Positions 41,281 to 49,419 of a stretch of DNA of 54,136 nucleotides are shown here, piece after piece. The stretch spans positions 1 through 54,136 of the forward strand of contig JBIOXZ010000086.1 of NCBI GenBank assembly GCA_044869895.1. The letters are read 5' to 3'. The stretch is from AC-69 sp044869895 (GTDB lineage Bacteria; Actinomycetota; UBA4738; HRBIN12). Within the stretch, counting starts at the first letter, position 1. The number at the start of each line of letters is the position of its first letter. The notes under the pieces were generated by a model. That model was not told the DNA's origin and did no database searches. It saw nothing but the letters and a program-made list of their open reading frames with translations. The position numbers were made by a program, and so were the translations under genes.

Positions 41281-42465
41281 GTGCTCGTGGAGGCCGCGGT
41301 CATCCTGGAGGGCGCGCGAACGCCCATCGGTAGGTTCCTCGGCGCGTTCTCAGAGGTCTCGGCCGTCGAGCTCGGCACGCTCGCGGCGCAAGAAGCGATG
41401 CGCCGGGCCGGGGTCGAGCCCGAGCAGGTCGACCAGACGATCATGGGCCACGCTCGCCAGGCGGGCAACGGGCCGAACACCGGACGCCAGGTCTCGGTGC
41501 GAGCCGGTGTGCCGAAGGAGGTCTCTGCCTACAACGTCAACATCGCCTGCGGGTCGGGGATGAAGGCCGTCCAGCTGGCGGCCCAGCAGATCGCGCTGGG
41601 CGATGCGGAGGTGGTCCTGGCAGGGGGCATGGAGAACATGACCCGTGTCCCGTACCTCCTCGACCGGATGCGGACCGGTTACAGGGCGGGGGACGCGACG
41701 GCCTACGACGCGATGTACCGGGACGGCCTCCTGGACCCGCTGTGCGGGCTCATCATGGGCGAGACCGCGGAGAACCTCGTCGACCTGTACGACATCTCGC
41801 GGGGGGAGCAGGACGAGTTCGCCGTGGAGTCGCAGCAGAAGGCCGAGGCGGCGAAGGATCGGCGCGTGGCCGAGACATTCCCCGTGCAGACCCCCGACCC
41901 CAAGCGCTCGGGCACGATCACGGTGGGAGAGGACGAGCATCCGCGCCCCGAGACCACGCTCGAACGACTCGCGGCGTTGCCACCGGTCTTCCGGGAGAAC
42001 GGGAGCGTGACCGCGGGCAACTCCTCCGGGATCACGGACGGCGCGGCTGCTCTGGTGGTGATGTCCGCGTCGCGAGCCGCCGCCGAAGGCCGTCAGCCCC
42101 TCGCGCGGATCGCCGGGATGTCGTGGGCCGGCGTGGACCCGGCGGCCATGGGCATCGGTCCGGTCCCGGCAACCAAGAAGGTGCTGGAGAAGACGGGCCT
42201 GTCACTCGCCGACATCGACGTGATCGAGATCAACGAGGCGTTCGCCGCGCAGGTCATCGCGTGCGAGCGGGACCTCAAGTTCGACCGCGACAAGCTGAAC
42301 CCGCGGGGCGGCGGCATCTCCCTCGGACACCCCATCGGGATGAGCGGGGCTCGCCTCCTCCTCACCCTCGCGTACGAGATGCGCGAGATGGGCCACGCGC
42401 TCGGCCTGGCCACGCTATGCATCTCGGGCGGCCAGGGCCTGGCCGTGATCCTGGAGCGCGGGTGA
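41281..42465 (+). CDS. Acetyl-CoA acetyltransferase (thiolase)
   Basis: A 394-residue thiolase that condenses two acetyl-CoA molecules or cleaves 3-ketoacyl-CoA. The nucleophile is Cys90 in NIACGSGMKAV. EINEAFAAQ, His350 in LGHPIGMSGAR and Cys380 in LCISGGQG complete the active site. It matches biosynthetic thiolases (GQG near the end, IEGARTPIGRF-like opening). The GTG start is 3 bases after the nuclease stop. Beta-oxidation partners are not in the window, so the direction of the reaction is open. Confidence 0.93.
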   Translation: MLVEAAVILEGARTPIGRFLGAFSEVSAVELGTLAAQEAMRRAGVEPEQVDQTIMGHARQAGNGPNTGRQVSVRAGVPKEVSAYNVNIACGSGMKAVQLAAQQIALGDAEVVLAGGMENMTRVPYLLDRMRTGYRAGDATAYDAMYRDGLLDPLCGLIMGETAENLVDLYDISRGEQDEFAVESQQKAEAAKDRRVAETFPVQTPDPKRSGTITVGEDEHPRPETTLERLAALPPVFRENGSVTAGNSSGITDGAAALVVMSASRAAAEGRQPLARIAGMSWAGVDPAAMGIGPVPATKKVLEKTGLSLADIDVIEINEAFAAQVIACERDLKFDRDKLNPRGGGISLGHPIGMSGARLLLTLAYEMREMGHALGLATLCISGGQGLAVILERG

Positions 42466-42539
42466 GGCGTAGCGCGCCGAGCGGGTGGGAGACGAACGAG
42501 TGAAGGGCACGGTGCGGGACGGACGGGAAGGGAACTGAG

Positions 42540-42824
42540 ATGGTCCACGCGGTCGTCCTGATCCAGTGCGAGATCGACGAGATCCAGGAGGCCGCCCAGG
42601 CCATCGCCGCCATCGACGGCGTGAGCGAGGTCTATTCCGTGGCCGGGGAGTTCGACCTCGTTGCCGTGGTGCGCGTGGTGAACCACGACGACCTGGCCAA
42701 CGTGATCCCGCAGGGCATCGGCAAGGTCGCGGGGATCGTTCGGACCGAAACCCTCATCGCCTTCCAGGTCTACTCCAAACACGACCTCGAGCGCCTGTTC
42801 TCGATCGGCTTCGACGAGTCCTAG
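42540..42824 (+). CDS. Stand-alone Lrp/AsnC ligand-binding (RAM) domain protein
   Basis: A 94-residue protein that is only the effector-binding RAM domain of Lrp/AsnC regulators, without the helix-turn-helix. It has HAVVLIQCEIDEIQEAAQAI, GVSEVYSVAGEFDLVAVVRV and VAGIVRTETLIAFQVYSKHDLERLF, the alternating beta-alpha pattern with the family's GEFDL turn. Such proteins bind amino acids and may modulate full-length partners or enzymes. The ATG follows AAGGGAA. It converges on the Ddn-like gene with a four-base overlap. Confidence 0.88.
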   Translation: MVHAVVLIQCEIDEIQEAAQAIAAIDGVSEVYSVAGEFDLVAVVRVVNHDDLANVIPQGIGKVAGIVRTETLIAFQVYSKHDLERLFSIGFDES

Positions 42825-43177
42825 TCCTCGGGAAGCTCGAAGCCGACGGGGAGGGCGGTCTCCCGCCATTCGTCCAGGTCACCGGTGTAGCGCGGTCGGT
42901 ACTTCTCCATCACGAGCCGACGGGCCAATGCGTCTTCGTCGGTATCTTCGACCACGTAGGCCCGGCAGATCATGTCGCGATCGCCGATCCGAAGGCCGAC
43001 CGTCGGATTGACCCGGATGTTCTTCACCCAGTCACTTGCGTCACCGCCACCGGAGAGCACGTAGACCCTGGAGTCATGGAGGGCGAACCAGATCTCGATC
43101 GTGTGGGGACGGCCTGACGACCTCCCCGTGGTGGTCACGTAGCAGAAGTCGAGCTCGGAGAGCTCTGCCTCCTCCAC
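42821..43177 (-). CDS. Deazaflavin (F420)-type nitroreductase/FDOR-family protein
   Basis: A 118-residue split-barrel protein like the Ddn/DUF385 or PPOX-type F420-binding oxidoreductases. It shows LDFCYVTTTGRSSGRPHTIEIWFALHDSRVYVLSGGG, the typical first strands with the GRxSGxP turn, then DWVKNIRVNPTVGLRIGDR, which contacts the cofactor phosphate. Substrates of these enzymes vary widely. The GTG start lies 2 bases after the stop of a 35-residue membrane protein, so it ends the small-protein operon from 44197 to 42821. Confidence 0.82.
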   Translation of the reverse strand: MEEAELSELDFCYVTTTGRSSGRPHTIEIWFALHDSRVYVLSGGGDASDWVKNIRVNPTVGLRIGDRDMICRAYVVEDTDEDALARRLVMEKYRPRYTGDLDEWRETALPVGFELPED

Positions 43178-43179
43178 CG

Positions 43180-43287
43180 CTACCGGATGGCCCAGATCAC
43201 CAGCGCGACGATCACCACGATGGCCGCCACCAGCATGACCAGGTCGGCCGCCCTCACCTTCCCGGGCCGCATGGCATTGAACCCCAC
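43180..43287 (-). CDS. Tiny single-pass membrane protein (35 residues)
   Basis: The product has a short basic start and then one helix (ADLVMLVAAIVVIVALVIWAIR) reaching the C-terminus. The GTG start has GGGGGAGG five bases upstream, a strong ribosome site, and the stop is 2 bases before the next gene, so it is very likely expressed. I know no family. The inferred topology is N-in with the tail at the outer face. Confidence 0.65.
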   Translation of the reverse strand: MGFNAMRPGKVRAADLVMLVAAIVVIVALVIWAIR

Positions 43288-43288
43288 G

Positions 43289-43564
43289 TCAGCCTCCCCC
43301 TGCGGGACCAGGCAGCCGGTAGTACTCGCGGAACTTGGCCTCAGACAGCCAGTACGCGTGTTGACGGACCGTGGAGGCGTACGTTCGGGCCTCCGTCTCG
43401 TCGCTGCATGCACGGGTCGAGACCTCGCGGCCGGAAGGATCCACGATCACGACGACCAGACCCGCTTCCTCCCGGCGTACGTCGACGCGGTAGCCGTTCG
43501 GTTCCGGGGCGTCCGCAGCGCCGCTACGTTCCGTGGGTGCGCTCCAGCCGCTCGAGGTGCTCAC
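43289..43564 (-). CDS. Uncharacterised small protein (about 91 residues)
   Basis: The conserved-looking part is EPNGYRVDVRREEAGLVVVIVDPSGREVSTRAC, a beta-rich stretch, followed by DETEARTYASTVRQHAYWLSEAKFREYYRLP, a helical part. I do not recognise it. The start is uncertain: the GTG at 43564 overlaps the preceding gene by 41 bases and there is no later ATG, GTG or TTG before the conserved segment. It ends one base before the 35-residue membrane protein. Codon use and operon position support a real gene. Confidence 0.55.
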   Translation of the reverse strand: MSTSSGWSAPTERSGAADAPEPNGYRVDVRREEAGLVVVIVDPSGREVSTRACSDETEARTYASTVRQHAYWLSEAKFREYYRLPGPAGGG

Positions 43565-43805
43565 GGATCCGGCGGATGACCGAGTCGATGTCCAGCACGA
43601 ACTGGGGTTCCATGTCGGCCACCTTCTCCAGCGCGTTCTCCAGGGTGTTGCCGGCGGCCTCGGCGTCCCTGAGCGAATCCACCAGGACCACCGCGTAGTC
43701 GGCCTGGAAGGGCTTCCCGTCCCAAGGGCAACGGCCGCCGTTCTCGATGACCTGCTCCACGAGGAACTCACGCCCGTCCCGCCTGCACGTCCCCTTGATC
43801 TTCAC
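43524..43805 (-). CDS. Uncharacterised small protein with Cys pair (93 residues)
   Basis: The start is a GTG overlapping the receiver gene stop (GTGA). The N-terminal part KIKGTCRRDGREFLVEQVIENGGRCPWDGKPF has two cysteines each beside an acidic-glycine pair, like a minimal metal-binding knuckle. The rest is helical with acidic residues (DSLRDAEAAGNTLENALEKVADMEP) and ends in a basic helix RRIREHLERLERT. I do not know its function. It sits in a five-gene operon with a receiver-like protein. Confidence 0.65.
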   Translation of the reverse strand: MKIKGTCRRDGREFLVEQVIENGGRCPWDGKPFQADYAVVLVDSLRDAEAAGNTLENALEKVADMEPQFVLDIDSVIRRIREHLERLERTHGT

Positions 43806-44197
43806 GCGCGCTCCTTCGCCATCACGAGCTCGAGCACGCGGTCGGCGAGCTCGAACGGGTCGAGAGGCCTGACGAACCAGGCGTCGGCCCCCGACCACTT
43901 GGCCAGCCATTCGTCCTGGCGGCGCTCCAGCAGGATCACGATGGCGCCGGGATAGGGCTCGTTCGCTCCCCGCAGGTCCCGAGCAAGGGCGAACGCGCCC
44001 ATCCGGGAAGCGATCTCGTCCGCCACCACGGCGTCCGGGCGTTCCCGCCAGGCCTTCCTTCGCCCGTCCTCGCCGTCCGCCGCCTCCACGAACTCCAGCC
44101 GCTCACCCAAGCGCCGTTCGATGTTCGCAACTGCCAGGCGGGTCATGGTCCTCGAGTCGGGGTCCGGAGAGACGAGCAGGACCTTCACGGGCGGCAT
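43802..44197 (-). CDS. CheY-like receiver domain protein, probably degenerate
   Basis: A 131-residue protein with the receiver fold: KVLLVSPDPDSRTMTRLAVANIERR (beta1/alpha1, acidic residues displaced), PDAVVADEIASRMGAFALARDLR with an Asp at the phosphoacceptor position, and DAWFVRPLDPFELADRVLELV, where the conserved Lys of the KP motif is Arg. The Thr/Ser before this is also replaced (ILLERR). It has no output domain. It could be a pseudo-receiver acting by protein contact. It heads the operon of small genes ending at 42821; the start could also be a GTG at 44188. Confidence 0.72.
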   Translation of the reverse strand: MPPVKVLLVSPDPDSRTMTRLAVANIERRLGERLEFVEAADGEDGRRKAWRERPDAVVADEIASRMGAFALARDLRGANEPYPGAIVILLERRQDEWLAKWSGADAWFVRPLDPFELADRVLELVMAKERA

Positions 44198-44275
44198 CCT
44201 ACCAAGGGGTCCTGGTGCCTTTGCCCTGTCCCAACGCGTCGGATATCGTCCGGCGGGCCCTGGCGAGGAGGAGCG

Positions 44276-44965
44276 GTGGAGACCATCTGGAAGGCCGCGC
44301 TTGCCGAGTTCATCGGCTCCTTTGGGTTCGTCTTCGTCGGCGCCGGCTCCGTGATCGTGGCCGGCCCCTACGGGAGCGGACTGCTCGGGGTGGCCTTGGC
44401 GACCGGGCTCGCCGTCGCGGTGATGGTGTCGGTGACGGCTCCCATATCGGGCGGGCACGTGAACCCGGCCGTCACCGTCGGCGTGTGGGCCGCCGGCAAG
44501 ATCGCATCGGGCAGGGCGCTGGCGTACGTAGCGGCCCAGTTCGGTGGGGGGATCTTCGCCTGCCTCCTGCTCCGGTTCGTGGTCCCCCTGGCGGTGTGGA
44601 AAGCGGCGAACCTGGGGACGCCGGTACTCGCTAACGGGATCGGCCAGGGCAAGGGCATCCTCATCGAGGCCCTCCTGGCCTTCTTCCTCGTGTTCACGTT
44701 CTTCGCCACCCTCCTCGACGACCGAGGGCTCGTCCCGCAGGCGGCCGGAGTGATGGTGGGGTCGGTGCTCGCCTTCGACATCCTGGTCGCCGGGCCGTTC
44801 ACCGGGGGGGCCGTCAACCCGGTCCGTTCATTCGGCCCGGCCCTGGTCTCCGGGACCTGGAACGGCTGGTGGGTGTACTGGGTGGGACCGGTCGCCGGTG
44901 GGGTGATCGGCGCGGTCCTCTACTGGTCGGCCTTCATGCGGGACCGCGAGCCCGCCGTGCCGTAA
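44276..44965 (+). CDS. Aquaporin / MIP-family channel with NPA and NPV motifs
   Basis: A 229-residue six-helix channel of the major intrinsic protein family, conducting water, glycerol or other small solutes across the membrane. The first half-helix motif is SGGHVNPAVT (NPA at 63-65). The second is FTGGAVNPVRSFGP (NPV at 181-183), followed by the selectivity-filter Arg at 184. The Ala-to-Val change in the second motif is unusual. The GTG start has GAGGAGC before it. It is divergent from the receiver operon with 78 bases between. Confidence 0.92.
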   Translation: METIWKAALAEFIGSFGFVFVGAGSVIVAGPYGSGLLGVALATGLAVAVMVSVTAPISGGHVNPAVTVGVWAAGKIASGRALAYVAAQFGGGIFACLLLRFVVPLAVWKAANLGTPVLANGIGQGKGILIEALLAFFLVFTFFATLLDDRGLVPQAAGVMVGSVLAFDILVAGPFTGGAVNPVRSFGPALVSGTWNGWWVYWVGPVAGGVIGAVLYWSAFMRDREPAVP

Positions 44966-44975
44966 CGAAACCGAG

Positions 44976-45164
44976 CTACGGCTCGTATTTCGGCTTTGCC
45001 GTCGGTCCTCTCCATGGGTAGCCCATGGTGTGCTGCCAGCAGTTGGGACCGGGATTGTAGATGGACAGTCGGGTGCCGCAGACCGTGCAGTTTCGGACGG
45101 TGGACGGCGTGCCCGGCCGCCCGGTGGGCTGTTCGTCCTTGTGCTTGGGCGCCTGTTTGGCCAC
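44976..45164 (-). CDS. Small CxxC...CxxH zinc-binding protein (62 residues)
   Basis: The protein has a charged N-terminal stretch rich in Lys, Gln and Pro, then NCTVCGTRLSIYNPGPNCWQH near 25-45, giving three Cys and one His spaced as in a small zinc finger common in actinobacteria. The tail is WRGPTAKPKYEP. The GTG start has a weak CGGAG upstream. It is convergent with the aquaporin gene (10 bases) and lies 130 bases downstream of korB on the same strand. Its function is unknown. Confidence 0.65.
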   Translation of the reverse strand: MAKQAPKHKDEQPTGRPGTPSTVRNCTVCGTRLSIYNPGPNCWQHTMGYPWRGPTAKPKYEP

Positions 45165-45294
45165 TGGAAGCTCCGGGAACCGGTGGTCGATGGCTCGGGG
45201 CCATCATATTCGGGCCTCTCTCCGACGTCTAGCCGACGCTTTCCTTGCAACAGGCCTCGTGGTGAGGGAGGCCTGCCCGACCGGACCCAGGTCG

Positions 45295-46353
45295 CTACCC
45301 TACGGTCCAGGTGTCGCCCGAGTGCAACAGCGTTGCCAGGTTCCCCCGTCCCAGCCGCTCGGTGGCCACCTCGATCTGCTTGTCCATGGCCTCACCGTAG
45401 ACGGGTCGTTCCACCTCCCGGAACACACCGATGCACGTGGGCTCGGTGGGCCCGTGTGCCAGGTGGGCCAGCGCGAACGCGAGCGACGGACGCCCGTGCA
45501 CATCGTGGACCACGATGCTCTCCGAGGCCACATCGTCTACGCCGGCCAGGATCAGCCGACCGTTCTCCCCCACCGCCACGCACCGGTTGTCCTCGTCGAA
45601 CACGATCGGCTTACCGTGCTCCAGACGGATCTGGTTGTGGACCCCTTGCGGCTTGTCGCGAAGGAGATCGAAAGCGCCGTCGTTGAACACGTTGCAGTTC
45701 TGATAGATCTCGACGAACGCCGCTCCTCGGTGGGCCGCCGCCTGTCGCAAGATCTGCATCAGGTGCTGGCGGTCGTTGTCGACCGTCCGGGCCACGAAGG
45801 TTGCCTCCGCTCCCAGGGCCAGAGCGATGGGGTTGAACGGATGGTCCACCGAGCCGAACGGCGTGGACTTCGTGACCTTACCCTCCTCGCTGGTGGGCGA
45901 GTACTGGCCCTTGGTCAGGCCGTAGATCTGGTTGTTGAACAGCAGGATCTTTATGTTCACGTTGCGCCGGAGGGCGTGGATCAGGTGGTTGCCCCCGATC
46001 GACAGGCCGTCCCCGTCACCGGTGACGACCCACACGTCGAGGTCCGGACGGGCGGTGGCGATCCCCGTGGCCAATGCCGGCGCCCGGCCATGGATCCCGT
46101 GCACCCCGTACGTGTCCATGTAGTACGTGAACCGTCCGGAGCACCCGATGCCCGACACGAAGACGGTGTTGTCGGGCGTGATCCCAAGCTCCGGCATGAA
46201 CGCCTGAACAGTGGCAAGGATGGCGTAGTCGCCACACCCCGGGCACCACCGGACCTCCTGATCGCTGGTGAAGTCCTTCTTGGTCAGTGTCCCCACGGGT
46301 CGCTGACCGTTCCCGCCGTCGGCGGCGGCTTGCTCGTGCTCGACGTCGCTCAT
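45295..46353 (-). CDS. korB: 2-oxoacid:ferredoxin oxidoreductase, beta subunit
   Basis: A 352-residue thiamine-diphosphate subunit. It has EVRWCPGCGDYAILATVQ (cluster cysteines), GIGCSGRFTYYMDTYGVHGIHGRAPALATGI, the ThDP motif VVTGDGDGLSIGGNHLIHALRRN and NNQIYGLTKGQYSPTS. It works with the alpha subunit to turn 2-oxoglutarate (or another 2-oxoacid) and CoA into acyl-CoA, CO2 and reduced ferredoxin. The layout is like the actinobacterial KorAB of the TCA cycle. The ATG overlaps the korA stop (ATGA). Thiamine for this enzyme links to thiE at the other end of the window. Confidence 0.93.
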   Translation of the reverse strand: MSDVEHEQAAADGGNGQRPVGTLTKKDFTSDQEVRWCPGCGDYAILATVQAFMPELGITPDNTVFVSGIGCSGRFTYYMDTYGVHGIHGRAPALATGIATARPDLDVWVVTGDGDGLSIGGNHLIHALRRNVNIKILLFNNQIYGLTKGQYSPTSEEGKVTKSTPFGSVDHPFNPIALALGAEATFVARTVDNDRQHLMQILRQAAAHRGAAFVEIYQNCNVFNDGAFDLLRDKPQGVHNQIRLEHGKPIVFDEDNRCVAVGENGRLILAGVDDVASESIVVHDVHGRPSLAFALAHLAHGPTEPTCIGVFREVERPVYGEAMDKQIEVATERLGRGNLATLLHSGDTWTVG

Positions 46354-48191
46354 CCCGTCATCACCTTCAGGATCTCCTGCTCCAGATCCTCGGCGAAGAT
46401 CGGGAGCCCCTGGACCTTCGTGTAGCTCTGCGCGTCCACCAGGAACCGGCCTCGGATGAGGAGCGCGAGCTGTCCCGAGTTCATCTCGGGGATCAACACC
46501 TTGGGGTAGCGCTGGACAACGTCGGCGATGTTCGACGGGAACGGGTTGAGATGGGACAGGTGGGCCGTGGCCACCTTCTTCCCCTGGTCGCGGACCCGCC
46601 GCGCCGCCGCCCTGATGGTCCCCCAGGTGGACCCCCACCCCAGCACCAGGAGCGTGGCGTCGCCCTCGGGATCGTCCACCTCGAGGGCCGGGACATCCTT
46701 GGCGATCCCCGCCACCTTGGCCGCTCGCAGCTCGGTCATCAGCCCGTGGTTCTCGGGCTCGTAGCTGATGTCGCCGGTCCCGTCCTCCTTCTCCAGGCCG
46801 CCGATCCGGTGGCGAAGGCCCGGTGTGCCTGGGATGGCCCACGGCCGCGCCAGGTTCTCGTCGCGGAGGTACGGCAGGAACTCCGTCCCCGCGTTCGGAC
46901 CGGTGGCGAACCCCGGGTCGATCGTGGGAAGCGTATCGGCGTCGGGGATGAGCCACGGCTCCGAGGAATTCGAGAGGAACGTGTCCGAGAGCAGGATGAC
47001 CGGTGTCCGGTACTTCACCGCGATCCGGACCGCCTCGATCGCCGCGTCGAAGCATCGGGACGGCGAGGAGGACGCCACGATCGGCACCGGCGACTCGCCG
47101 TGCCGTCCGTACATGGCCTGGAGCAGGTCGGCGGCCTCGGTTTTCGTCGGCATCCCCGTCGATGGCCCGGCCCGCTGGACGTCGACGATGACCATGGGGA
47201 GCTCGAGGGCGACCGCCAGCCCGAGGGTCTCCGCCTTCAGGTCCATGCCCGGGCCGGAGGTGCCGGTGACCCCCAGCTGCCCCACGAACGCCGCGCCCAG
47301 CGCCACGTTCGCCGCGGCGATCTCGTCCTCTGCCTGGAGCGTCCGCACGCCGAAGTTCTTCAGCCGCGAGAGCTCGTGCAGCAGCTCCGAGGCGGGGGTG
47401 ATCGGGTAGCTCGCGTAGAACAGCGAAAGCCCGCTCCGCTGGCTCGCGGCCACCAGCCCCAGCGCCAGCGCCTGGGCTCCGGAGACATTCCGATACACAC
47501 CCGGCTCGGCCGGAGCCGGCTTCACCTGGTAGGAGTGGGCGAACAGCTCGGTCGTCTCGCCGAAGTTGTAGCCGGCCTTGAACGCCGCCACGTTCGCGTC
47601 GTAGACCTGCGGCTTGTCGCCGAACTTCTTGTGCAGCCAGTTCAGGGTGACATCGATGGGCCGGCCGTACATCCACGACACCAGGCCCAGGGCGAACATG
47701 TTCTTCGACCGCTCGGCCTCCTTTCGGGTCAGGCCGAGCTCCTCGACGGCCCGCACGGTGATCGAGGTCATCGGGACCTTGTAGACCTGGTAGCCCTCGA
47801 GGGTGCCGTCCTCCAGTGGGTTGGAGGAGAACCCGGCCTTCTCCACGTTCCGTTGGACGAAGGCGTCCTCGTTGACGATGACGGTCCCGCCCTTCTGGAG
47901 CAGATGCAGGTCGGCCTTCAGGGCCGCCGGATTCATGGCCACCAGGACGTTCGGGTGGTCGCCCGGGGTGGTGATGTCCTCGGAGGCGAACTGGATCTGG
48001 AAGGCGGAGACCCCGTGGACGGTACCGGCAGGGGCCCGGATCTCGGCGGGGAAGTCCGGGAGGGTCGCCAGGTCGTTCCCCAGGACGGCAGTGGCATTGG
48101 TGAACCGGTCGCCGGTCAACTGCATGCCGTCACCCGAGTCACCGGCGAACCGGATGACGATCCGGTCTTTCTCTTCGACGTCCTTCGGCAT
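46350..48191 (-). CDS. korA: 2-oxoacid:ferredoxin oxidoreductase, fused gamma-alpha subunit
   Basis: A 613-residue fusion. The first ~190 residues are the gamma domain (IVIRFAGDSGDGMQLTGDRFT, HPNVLVAMNPAALKADL). The alpha part follows (FYASYPITPASELLHELSRL, LQAEDEIAAANVALGAAFVG, VTGTSGPGMDLKAE, VDVQRAGPSTGMPTKTEAADLLQAMYGRHGE). The C-terminal domain has LLVLGWGSTWGTI and EMNSGQLALLIRG. The YPITP loop is the 2-oxoacid-binding site, and the YGRHGE form fits 2-oxoglutarate enzymes of actinobacteria. No 4Fe-4S delta subunit is present, as in oxygen-tolerant KorAB. Confidence 0.94.
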   Translation of the reverse strand: MPKDVEEKDRIVIRFAGDSGDGMQLTGDRFTNATAVLGNDLATLPDFPAEIRAPAGTVHGVSAFQIQFASEDITTPGDHPNVLVAMNPAALKADLHLLQKGGTVIVNEDAFVQRNVEKAGFSSNPLEDGTLEGYQVYKVPMTSITVRAVEELGLTRKEAERSKNMFALGLVSWMYGRPIDVTLNWLHKKFGDKPQVYDANVAAFKAGYNFGETTELFAHSYQVKPAPAEPGVYRNVSGAQALALGLVAASQRSGLSLFYASYPITPASELLHELSRLKNFGVRTLQAEDEIAAANVALGAAFVGQLGVTGTSGPGMDLKAETLGLAVALELPMVIVDVQRAGPSTGMPTKTEAADLLQAMYGRHGESPVPIVASSSPSRCFDAAIEAVRIAVKYRTPVILLSDTFLSNSSEPWLIPDADTLPTIDPGFATGPNAGTEFLPYLRDENLARPWAIPGTPGLRHRIGGLEKEDGTGDISYEPENHGLMTELRAAKVAGIAKDVPALEVDDPEGDATLLVLGWGSTWGTIRAAARRVRDQGKKVATAHLSHLNPFPSNIADVVQRYPKVLIPEMNSGQLALLIRGRFLVDAQSYTKVQGLPIFAEDLEQEILKVMTG

Positions 48192-48378
48192 TCTGCCCCG
48201 GCCGGGCGTCGCCCGGCCGCCTCCTCAGGGTTTCGGGGATTCGCATCTAGCGTAGCGCGCGGTGGCCGAACCAACAGCCGCACCTGGTCCCTTCGTGCTC
48301 CTGCCGTTCATCTCCCGCCGGACGCGCTAGGCTCCCGGAGCCCGATTGGGTCGGCCACCGGACATCAGGAGGACCTCC

Positions 48379-49407
48379 ATGGCATACAAGCGCATCGTCC
48401 TGGCGACCGACGGCTCAGCCTTCGCCGAGAGCGCCGAGCACGTGGCCGCCACGCTGGCCCGGGCGACGAAGGCCAAGGAGCTGCTGATCGTCCACACGTA
48501 CGCGCGTCCGGACCGGGCCCAGGCTGCCGTCGAGCGTGCCGAGGCCGCCGCCGGGGCCGAGGGGCTGGAGCCCGAGGTGGTCCTCCGCGACGGGGCGCCC
48601 GCCGAGGACATCGTGGAGGTGGCTGACGTACGGGAGGCGGACCTGATCGTCCTGGGCAGCCGGGGGCTCTCCCTGGGGGCGCAGATCATCGGCAGCGTGG
48701 CCGCCAAGGTGTCCCGCCACGCGCCGTGCGACGTCCTCCTGGTTCGGGAGCGACCGGTCGGGCAGCGGGTGGAGGGGGCGATGCCCTATGCGAGGATGCT
48801 CGTGGCAACCGACGGCTCCTCCACCGCGGATCGGGCCGCCAGGAAGGGCTATGCCCTGGCCACCCGGCTCGGGGCGTCCGTGACGTTGGCGTTCGTGGGG
48901 CATCCGAAGACCGGCGAGCTGATCCTCAAGGACACCGCGGCCACCATCGGCGAGGGCGCCGCCCCGCCCACGATGCTGATCCTCCAAGGAGACCCGGCCG
49001 AGGCCATCATGGAAGCCGCCGCGCGTGAGGGATTGGACCTCATCGTCGTGGGCAACCGGGGGCTGGCCGGGGCCAAGGGCCTCTTCCTGGCCTCGGTCCC
49101 CAAGAAGGTCTCGGAGTACGCCCCCTGCGACGTGCTGATCGCGCGCACCGTGGCCCAGAGCCTCTCGGAGATCGGCAAGGGGGAGGGGGGGATCGTCGCC
49201 ACCGGAGACCACAAGGTGGCCGTCTACCGGGACGAGAAGGGCGTCGTGCACGCGCTCTCGGCCAAGTGCACCCACATGGGGTGCACCGTGAAGTGGAACC
49301 CCTCGCAGAAGACCTGGGACTGCCCGTGTCACGGGTCGCGGTACTCGCCCTTCGGCCTGGTGGTGAACGGGCCCGCCGCCAAGCCGCTCGAGCCCACCGA
49401 CCTGTAA
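48379..49407 (+). CDS. Tandem universal stress protein fused to a Rieske [2Fe-2S] domain
   Basis: A 342-residue three-domain protein. Two UspA domains come first: YKRIVLATDGSAFAESAE with DLIVLGSRGLSLGAQIIGSVA, then YARMLVATDGSSTADRAA with DLIVVGNRGLAGAKGLFLASVP, both with the G-x2-G-x9-G(S) ATP-type loop or near it. Residues about 265-342 are a Rieske domain with all ligands: Cys297, His299, Cys315 and His318, plus the disulfide pair Cys302/Cys317. There is no membrane segment. The fusion suggests a stress protein that senses or carries electrons. A strong AGGAGG precedes the ATG. It is divergent from korA. Confidence 0.92.
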   Translation: MAYKRIVLATDGSAFAESAEHVAATLARATKAKELLIVHTYARPDRAQAAVERAEAAAGAEGLEPEVVLRDGAPAEDIVEVADVREADLIVLGSRGLSLGAQIIGSVAAKVSRHAPCDVLLVRERPVGQRVEGAMPYARMLVATDGSSTADRAARKGYALATRLGASVTLAFVGHPKTGELILKDTAATIGEGAAPPTMLILQGDPAEAIMEAAAREGLDLIVVGNRGLAGAKGLFLASVPKKVSEYAPCDVLIARTVAQSLSEIGKGEGGIVATGDHKVAVYRDEKGVVHALSAKCTHMGCTVKWNPSQKTWDCPCHGSRYSPFGLVVNGPAAKPLEPTDL

Positions 49408-49419
49408 CGCCGTCGGGCG

